A stretch of DNA of 10,935 nt from Anaerolineales bacterium UBA3940 (lineage in GTDB: Bacteria > Chloroflexota > Anaerolineae > Aggregatilineales > UBA3940), in NCBI GenBank assembly GCA_002385675.1, contig DGDY01000122.1:1-10935 (forward strand). Reading direction: 5' to 3'. The notes under the pieces were generated by a model. It worked only from the letters and a program-made list of their open reading frames with translations. It was not told the origin of the DNA and did no database searches. The translations under genes were made by a program, and so were the position numbers. Position 1 is the first letter of the stretch. Every line of letters begins with the position of its first letter. Positions 5,850 to 10,935 of this stretch are shown piece by piece.

Positions 5850-7334
5850 ATGCAACAAGTTGTGATCATTGGCGCCGGGATGGGCGGGCTGGCAGCGGCG
5901 CTGCGGCTACAGGCCCACGGATTTGACGTCACCGTGCTGGAGAAGCAGCCCCGCCCCGGCGGGCGCAGCAGCGTCATCGAGGAGTGCGGCTTCCGCGTGG
6001 ACACCGGGCCGACCATCCTCGTCATGAAGGACGCTTTCGAGGACACCTATCGCGCCATCGGGGAAAACCTCAACGAGCGGGTCGAGTTCGTCCGGCTCGA
6101 CCCGAACTACCGCATCTACTACCACGACGATACACACCTCGACCTTTACAGCGACCCGGCAAAGCTGGCCGAAGAGGTCGAGCGCGTCGCGCCCGGCAGC
6201 GGGGCGCAACTCGCCCGCTTTATGGCGGACAGCGCGGCGAAGTACGCTCTGGGGATGGCCTTCGTCGAGCGCAACTACACGCAGATCACCGACCTTGCCA
6301 ACCCGGTTGCGCTGCGGCGGCTCCTCCAGACTCGCGCCTACCAGAACCTCTACCGGCAGGTAGCCCGCGCCTTCGGCGGCAGCGACAAGCTCGCCAAAGC
6401 CTTCTCCTTCCACTCGATGTTTCTGGGGCTTTCGCCGTTCGAGGCGCTGGCTATGTACAGCCTGATCACCTACGCCGACCTCGCGCTGGGCATGTGGTAC
6501 CCGCTCGGCGGCATCTACCGCATCGTCGAGGACATGCTGCATCTCGCGCAACAGATGGGCGTCACCGTCCGCACGAACGCCCCGGTCGAGCAGATCTGTA
6601 TCGAGGCGGGCCGCGTGCGGGGGGTGCGGCTGGCTTCCGGCGAGGAGGTCCCGGCGGACATCGTCGTCTCGAATGCCGACCTGCCGTACACGTACCGCCA
6701 CCTCGTCGCCCCGGAGCACCGCCGCTCCTATCCGGATGCCCGCCTTGAGCGCATGGACTACGCCTGCTCCGGCTACCTGCTGTATCTTGGCGTGGACCGC
6801 ACCTACCCGCACCTCCAGCATCAGGCGCTGTACTTTTCTGAGGACTACCGGGCCAACCTCGATGCGATCTTCAGGACGCGCACGCTGCCCGACGCGCCCT
6901 CCTTTCATCTGAACGTCCCCACCGTGACAGACCCGAGCCTCGCGCCGCCGGGCCACAGCCTGCTCTACGTGCTCGCGCCGATGCCCAACCTCACGGCGGG
7001 CATCGATTGGGAGGCTGCCGCGCCGGTCGTGCGGGAGAAGCTGCTTGCGCAGCTTGAGCGCATTGTCGACCCGGACATCCGCGAGCACATCGTCTGGGAG
7101 CGCGACTACCGGCCCACCGACTTCCTGCACGACTTCAACGCGGCGCACGGCACGGCTTTCGGCTCGCTGTCACACGGGTTCTTCCAGTCCGCCTATTTCC
7201 GCCCGCACAACAAAGCGCCCGACGTCGATGGGCTGTACTTCGTAGGGCAGGGCACGTATCCGGGGATCGGGCTGCCGATGGTGCATATCTCGTCCCGGCT
7301 GGTTACAGAGAGGATTTTGGAGGAGTGGTCGTAA
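5850..7334 (+). CDS. crtI: Phytoene desaturase, CrtI family
   Basis: This 494-residue FAD-dependent enzyme is expected to introduce double bonds into phytoene, giving lycopene, at the membrane surface. The dinucleotide-binding motif GAGMGGL is at residues 8-14, followed by the FAD-ribose contact region EKQPRPGGRS (31-40) and DTGPTI (52-57). GMWYPLGGIYRIVEDM lies mid-protein. The C-terminal flavin motif GLYFVGQGTYPGIGLP starts near residue 461, in the place where CrtI proteins have VGAGTHPGAGIP. Length matches the family. The ATG at 5850 puts the FAD motif at the expected distance. Only a weak AGG precedes it, so translation may use a short leader. It is the first gene of the operon and overlaps crtB by 10 bp. 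A different desaturation number or a CrtD/CrtN-type substrate cannot be excluded from sequence, but the adjacent crtB and cyclase favour phytoene to lycopene. Confidence 0.92.
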   Translation: MQQVVIIGAGMGGLAAALRLQAHGFDVTVLEKQPRPGGRSSVIEECGFRVDTGPTILVMKDAFEDTYRAIGENLNERVEFVRLDPNYRIYYHDDTHLDLYSDPAKLAEEVERVAPGSGAQLARFMADSAAKYALGMAFVERNYTQITDLANPVALRRLLQTRAYQNLYRQVARAFGGSDKLAKAFSFHSMFLGLSPFEALAMYSLITYADLALGMWYPLGGIYRIVEDMLHLAQQMGVTVRTNAPVEQICIEAGRVRGVRLASGEEVPADIVVSNADLPYTYRHLVAPEHRRSYPDARLERMDYACSGYLLYLGVDRTYPHLQHQALYFSEDYRANLDAIFRTRTLPDAPSFHLNVPTVTDPSLAPPGHSLLYVLAPMPNLTAGIDWEAAAPVVREKLLAQLERIVDPDIREHIVWERDYRPTDFLHDFNAAHGTAFGSLSHGFFQSAYFRPHNKAPDVDGLYFVGQGTYPGIGLPMVHISSRLVTERILEEWS

Positions 7335-8260
7335 AAGGACAGCCAACCCGGCTGACGCTGACGGCGGGCGCAGCCCACAATCGAGACATCGCCGACGAGA
7401 CGGACTACGCGGCCTGCCGCACGATCATGCTGAACGCCAGCCGGAACTACTCGATCGCCAGCCGCTTCCTGCCAGCGGATCGCCGCCGCCATGTCGAGGC
7501 GCTGTATGCCCTGCTGCGGGTGGGCGACGACCGGGTGGACGTGTCGCACGAGGGGTTCGACACGGCGCTCGCTGCCATCAACGACTGGGAGCGGGCGTAC
7601 TGGCACGCCTTCGAGACGGGCACAAGCCCGCATCCGGTGATGCGCGCCTACCTCGACACGGCGGCCCGCTTTGAGATCCCGCCGGGCGTGCTCGCCCCGT
7701 ACTTCCGCGCGATGCGCGACGACCTGACCGTTACCCGCTTCCCGACGTTCGGCGACCTGCTGCACTACATGGACGGCAGCGCCGTGCCCGTCGGGCGGGC
7801 GATGACGCACATCCTCGGCGTGCGAGAGCCTCACACCCTGACGGATGCGCTGCCCGGCGCGGATGCGCTCTCGATTGCGATGCAGCTCAGCAACTTCTGG
7901 CGCGACGTGCACGAGGACTGGCACGTCATTGGGCGCGTGTACATCCCGCAAGAGGACCTCGACCGCTTCGGCGTGACGGAGGCTGACCTCGCGGCGGGGC
8001 GCGTTACCGGAAATTACATCAGGCTGATGGCGTTCGAGTTCGAGCGGACCGAGCGCTACTACGAGCAGGCGCGGGCCGCCGTGCCGCTGCTCGCCGCCGG
8101 GCGCTGGGGCGTTATGAGTGGGCTGGAGGTCTACCGGAGCATCCTGACGGGCATTCGCCGCCAGGGCTATGATGTGTTCAGCCGCCGCCCGGCGACCGGC
8201 AAGGCGCGGATGCTGGCGCTCATCCTGCGGGCGCGCTGGCGGAGCTTGCGACAGGCATGA
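7325..8260 (+). CDS. crtB: Phytoene synthase
   Basis: This 311-residue member of the squalene/phytoene synthase family condenses two geranylgeranyl diphosphates head-to-head to phytoene. The first Asp-rich motif is DDRVD at residues 68-72 and the second is DVHED at 194-198 inside QLSNFWRDVHEDW. GRVYIPQEDLDRFGV (203-217) is also characteristic. The conserved core begins near residue 27 (DYAACRTIMLNASRNYSI). Start: GTG 7325 is the only usual start codon before Met35, with GAGAGG 11 nt upstream. GGAGGA touches the start directly, so the exact N-terminus is uncertain. The 10-bp overlap with crtI implies translational coupling. The gene for its substrate enzyme, GGPP synthase, is not in the window. 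Confidence 0.92.
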   Translation: MVVKGQPTRLTLTAGAAHNRDIADETDYAACRTIMLNASRNYSIASRFLPADRRRHVEALYALLRVGDDRVDVSHEGFDTALAAINDWERAYWHAFETGTSPHPVMRAYLDTAARFEIPPGVLAPYFRAMRDDLTVTRFPTFGDLLHYMDGSAVPVGRAMTHILGVREPHTLTDALPGADALSIAMQLSNFWRDVHEDWHVIGRVYIPQEDLDRFGVTEADLAAGRVTGNYIRLMAFEFERTERYYEQARAAVPLLAAGRWGVMSGLEVYRSILTGIRRQGYDVFSRRPATGKARMLALILRARWRSLRQA

Positions 8261-9432
8261 CCCAGCATCTGGGGGGTGTGGTCTTTTTCCTTGCGGTGGT
8301 GCTGCTCATCGCACTGAGCAACCTGATCGCGCTGCGGCGGCTGGAGAGCTACGGCAGGCCACGCGGCGCGGCACCGTTTGTGTCGATCCTCGTGCCCGCC
8401 CGCGACGAGGCGCGGAGCATCGAGGCGTGCGTGCGCTCGCTGCTGGAGCAACGCTGCCCGGCCTTTGAGGTGCTGGTGCTCGACGACGGCTCGACGGACG
8501 ACACCGGGGACATCCTCGCCCGGCTGGGGCGCGAGGACGGCAGGCTGAGGGTGCTTGCCGGAGCGCCGCTGCCTCCGGGCTGGCTCGGCAAGCACTGGGC
8601 CTGCCACCAGCTAGCGGCGGCGGCGCGGGGCGACCTGCTGCTCTTTGTGGACGCCGATACGCGGCTCCACCCGGAGGCGCTTGCCAACGCGGTCAGCGCC
8701 CTCCAGACCGAGCGGGCGGACTTCGTCACGGCGATGCCGCGGCAGGAGGTCGGCACGTGGGCGGAGCAGCTCGCGCTGCCCGTCCTCCCGTGGAGCATCC
8801 ACACCTTCCTGCCGGTCGCGCTGGCGCACCGGGTCCGCGCCCCGTTCCTGTCGCTCGCGGTGGGGCCGTTCATGCTGTTTCGCCGCGCAGCATACGAGGC
8901 GACCGGCGGGCACCACGCCGTCCGCACCAGCCCGGTTGACGACATCGCACTGGCACGGCGCATCAAGGCCGCCGGGCTGATATGGCGGCTGCTCGACGGC
9001 ACGAACCGCGTCGAGACGCGCATGTACCGGGGCCGCCGGGAGGTTGTGAGCGGGCTCAGCCGGACGCTGTTCGCGGCGTTCGGCGGGCGCGTGGCGCTGC
9101 ACCTGTTCGTGTGGCTGTGGCTGGCGGTCGTGTTTCTGGAGCCGCCGCTGCTCATTGGTCTGTCGGCGCTTGGCGTCGCCCGGCTGCCCGGCCCGGCGGT
9201 GGCCCTCGCAGGAGCGGCGGTCGCGCTATCGCTCGCCCTGTGGCTGATCACCTGCATCCGCTTCCGCCTGCCGCTGTATCTCGCGGCGCTCTACCCGGCG
9301 ATCATTTTCTTTACCGTGCTGATCGCGCTGCGCTCCGCCGCCGTGACCCTCACCGGGCAGGCGACGTGGAAGGGCCGCCCGGTCGCGCGGCTGGACGCAC
9401 AGACTGAACCTAACACGGGGGACTTATCGTGA
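8257..9432 (+). CDS. Membrane GT2 glycosyltransferase, CrtQ-like, likely carotenoid glycosyltransferase
   Basis: This 391-residue protein has an N-terminal membrane helix (7-25), a cytoplasmic GT-A domain and three C-terminal helices (about 281-305, 313-333 and 340-358). GT2 motifs: VPARDEA (46-52), DDGSTDD (76-82), metal-binding DAD (132-134), VDDIALARR (228-236, probable catalytic base region) and RMYRGRR (255-261). The segment PPGWLGKHWAC (106-116) and the C-terminal TWKGR resemble the staphylococcal carotenoid glycosyltransferase CrtQ (GKWYGKSHAC, WKGR). HpnB-like hopanoid-associated proteins are the main alternative. ATG 8257 overlaps the crtB stop as ATGA, and the next gene overlaps this stop as GTGA, so the gene is embedded in the carotenoid operon. 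I infer that it adds a sugar to a hydroxylated carotenoid. Sugar donor and acceptor cannot be read from the sequence. Confidence 0.78.
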   Translation: MTQHLGGVVFFLAVVLLIALSNLIALRRLESYGRPRGAAPFVSILVPARDEARSIEACVRSLLEQRCPAFEVLVLDDGSTDDTGDILARLGREDGRLRVLAGAPLPPGWLGKHWACHQLAAAARGDLLLFVDADTRLHPEALANAVSALQTERADFVTAMPRQEVGTWAEQLALPVLPWSIHTFLPVALAHRVRAPFLSLAVGPFMLFRRAAYEATGGHHAVRTSPVDDIALARRIKAAGLIWRLLDGTNRVETRMYRGRREVVSGLSRTLFAAFGGRVALHLFVWLWLAVVFLEPPLLIGLSALGVARLPGPAVALAGAAVALSLALWLITCIRFRLPLYLAALYPAIIFFTVLIALRSAAVTLTGQATWKGRPVARLDAQTEPNTGDLS

Positions 9433-10244
9433 CGTATTTTGGCGTACTGGCGACGTTCATCCTGCCGCCGCTGCTCGTGCTGCTGGTGCTCGTGCCCGCC
9501 GACGTGTGGCGGGCGGCGCTGGGCCGGGGCGAGGTCCGGCACCTGCGGGCATACGCGGCGGTGCTGCTGCACGTGGCCATCGCCGTGCTGTACACCACGC
9601 CCTGGGACAACTACCTCGTGGCGACAAACGTGTGGTGGTACGACCCGGCGCTTGTGACCGGCCTGCGGATCGGCTGGGTGCCCATCGAGGAGTACACGTT
9701 CTTCGTCGTGCAGACGCTGCTGACCGGGCTATGGGCGCTCGCGCTGATGCGGTGGGCGTTCAGGCCCGCGCCGGTCAGGGCGGACGACGGGCTGCACCGC
9801 CGTGCCACGCTGATTGGGGCGGTCGTGTGGGGCGTCTCGGTCGCGCTGCTCGTCTCCGGCTGGCAGCCGGGCCGCTACCTTGCGCTGATCCTCGTGTGGG
9901 CGCTGCCCCCGCTGATGCTCCAGCTTTTCTTCGGTGCGGATATCCTGCGGGCCAACTGGAAGTTGCTCACCGCCGCCATCCTGCCGCCGACGCTGTACCT
10001 GTGGCTGGTCGATGCCCTCGCCATCACCGACGGCACGTGGACCATCAACCCGGCGATGACGACAGGGCTCCGCGTCGGGCCGCTGCCCGTCGAGGAGATG
10101 CTATTCTTCCTCATGACAAACGTGATCGTCACCTTCGGCATCACGCTGATGCTGTCCGAGGCGGGGCAGGGTCGGCTGGCGGACATCGCGCGGCGGCTGC
10201 GCGATCGCTCCCGGCAGGCAGCCCACGAACGGCAGCAGGGGTAG
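9429..10244 (+). CDS. crtYcd: Lycopene cyclase, fused CrtYc-CrtYd type
   Basis: This 271-residue, strongly hydrophobic protein has about seven membrane helices and a visible internal duplication. The first half carries TTPWDNY (56-62) and VTGLRIGWVPIEEYTFF (76-92). The second half carries DGTWTINP (201-208) and TTGLRVGPLPVEEMLFF (211-227). The repeated P-[IV]-E-E motif is the signature of heterodimeric lycopene cyclases (CrtYc plus CrtYd of Actinobacteria), here joined in one chain as in archaeal enzymes and the cyclase part of fungal bifunctional proteins. The two halves act together to close ionone rings on lycopene without a bound flavin Rossmann motif. The start is GTG 9429 in a GTGA overlap with the glycosyltransferase stop, with GGGGGA about 7 nt upstream. 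A polar Arg-rich tail follows the last helix. Whether it makes beta or epsilon ends, or one or two rings, is not decidable here. Confidence 0.86.
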   Translation: MTYFGVLATFILPPLLVLLVLVPADVWRAALGRGEVRHLRAYAAVLLHVAIAVLYTTPWDNYLVATNVWWYDPALVTGLRIGWVPIEEYTFFVVQTLLTGLWALALMRWAFRPAPVRADDGLHRRATLIGAVVWGVSVALLVSGWQPGRYLALILVWALPPLMLQLFFGADILRANWKLLTAAILPPTLYLWLVDALAITDGTWTINPAMTTGLRVGPLPVEEMLFFLMTNVIVTFGITLMLSEAGQGRLADIARRLRDRSRQAAHERQQG

Positions 10245-10315
10245 GGGTGCAGTTGCCGCAGGCGCATCATCCCTTCCTACGGTGCGGGTCGGGGGTGGGG
10301 GTTTAGAGGCCAGAG

Positions 10316-10935
10316 ATGAAAACCATGATGTACCAACCCATCCCAACCCCCGACGCCGAGACAAGCGCGCGGGCGCTGCGGGCCCTGCTGCGAGAGCGAC
10401 ATCCGTACGCAGCGGTTGAGGTCTTTCACCGCGCACTCGGCGAGGTGTTCCGCATTGAGCTGCCGGGCTTCAAGCCGGTGTTCATGGCCGGGCCGGATGC
10501 GGCGCGCTTCGTGCTCGTCGAGGCGCGCGACAGGCTGCTCTGGCGCAGCGAGGGCGACCCGGTAACCGAAGTGCTGGGGCGCGGCCTGCTCGTCGTGGAT
10601 GGCGACGAGCATGACCGCATCCGCGCGGTGATGAACCCCTCGCTCCAGCGCGGGGCGCTTGAGGGCTATGCGGGCATCATGCAGGCGCGGGCGGCGCAGG
10701 TGACGGATACGTGGCGCGACGGCGAGACACTCGACATGCTGGCCGAGATGCGCAAGATCACGCTGCTCGTGCTGATGGACGCCCTGTTCGATGTGGACTT
10801 CACGCCGGAGCTGCGGCGGCTGTGGGGCCCGGTGCTCGGCGTCATCAGGGGCATCTCGCCGGGGCTGTGGATGGTCTGGCCCGGCGCGCCGCGCCTGCGT
10901 GCAGCCCGCGCCCTCAGGAAGCTGGACGCCTACCT
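10316..10935 (+). CDS. Cytochrome P450, N-terminal part (cut by window end)
   Basis: The frame runs off the right edge after 206 codons with no stop. The visible part fits a soluble bacterial P450: GEVFRIELPGFKPVFMAGPDAARFVL is the early beta-sheet and helix B pattern, GLLVVDGDEHDRIRAVMNPSL (about 90-110) covers the helix B' to C region whose basic residues meet the heme propionate, and EMRKITLLVLMDALFDVDF continues into helices E and F. The heme-binding cysteine lies outside. Start choice: ATG 10316 has AGAGG 6 nt upstream, with ATG 10325 and 10328 as alternatives. It follows the cyclase by 71 bp with no terminator between, so it is probably in the operon. P450s beside carotenoid genes (CYP175A1 in Thermus, CYP287A1 in Deinococcus-type bacteria) hydroxylate carotenoids, and I infer the same role here, supplying the hydroxyl group for glycosylation. 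Confidence 0.82.
   Translation, partial: MKTMMYQPIPTPDAETSARALRALLRERHPYAAVEVFHRALGEVFRIELPGFKPVFMAGPDAARFVLVEARDRLLWRSEGDPVTEVLGRGLLVVDGDEHDRIRAVMNPSLQRGALEGYAGIMQARAAQVTDTWRDGETLDMLAEMRKITLLVLMDALFDVDFTPELRRLWGPVLGVIRGISPGLWMVWPGAPRLRAARALRKLDAY

Noticed and set aside
5907..7148. Minus-strand open frame of 413 codons opposite crtI
   Set aside because: It is a GC-rich antisense shadow: the opposite strand carries unmistakable CrtI motifs along the whole length, and the antisense product is Val/Arg/Asp-rich with no recognisable domain.
8349..9257. Minus-strand open frame of 302 codons opposite the GT2 gene
   Set aside because: Ser/Arg/Ala-rich shadow product with no motifs. The plus strand holds a complete glycosyltransferase.
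10238..10303. G-run cluster between the cyclase and P450 genes as a G-quadruplex
   Set aside because: Only three adjacent G-runs lie together (about 10286-10300), with the other pair some 40 nt away, so it does not meet a usual four-run pattern.

Overview
The window is a GC-rich bacterial chromosome segment with two divergently oriented blocks around an AT-richer gap of about 0.5 kb. The gene mix fits Chloroflexota or a neighbouring lineage: a four-domain S1 protein, a short S21 protein, a CarD regulator, an actinobacterial-style divergent GT20 synthase, a fused CrtYc/CrtYd lycopene cyclase and a cytochrome P450 beside the carotenoid genes. This placement is inferred from gene content only and is tentative.

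Left block (1-5332). The 3' end of a trehalose-6-phosphate phosphatase gene (otsB, plus strand) enters from the left. It converges on, and overlaps by 136 bp, a GT20 trehalose-6-phosphate synthase gene (otsA-type, minus strand). Upstream of that synthase, all on the minus strand and reading right to left, are rpsA (ribosomal protein S1, four S1 domains), carD (RNA polymerase-binding regulator), rpsU (ribosomal protein S21) and a protein of the bacterial eRF1/Pelota-like (baeRF) group. An intrinsic-terminator-like hairpin separates rpsA from carD. rpsU and otsA each have an extended -10 promoter candidate sharing the same GCTGGTACA core. The rpsA leader carries a 17-bp perfect inverted repeat and a third segment that could pair with one of its arms, which looks like an attenuator or autoregulatory leader.

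Gap (5333-5849). I see no convincing gene. It holds possible promoters for both directions and, just before crtI, a cluster of TGTACA half-sites at roughly 11-bp intervals that overlaps a promoter candidate and the crtI ribosome-binding region.

Right block (5850-10935, plus strand). This is a tightly packed carotenoid operon: crtI (phytoene desaturase), crtB (phytoene synthase), a membrane GT2 glycosyltransferase resembling CrtQ, a fused heterodimer-type lycopene cyclase (CrtYcd) and the first 206 codons of a cytochrome P450. The first four genes overlap by 10, 4 and 4 bp. The predicted pathway is GGPP to phytoene, lycopene and a cyclised carotene, followed by P450 hydroxylation and glycosylation. 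No GGPP synthase gene and no MerR/CarH-type regulator gene lies inside the window.
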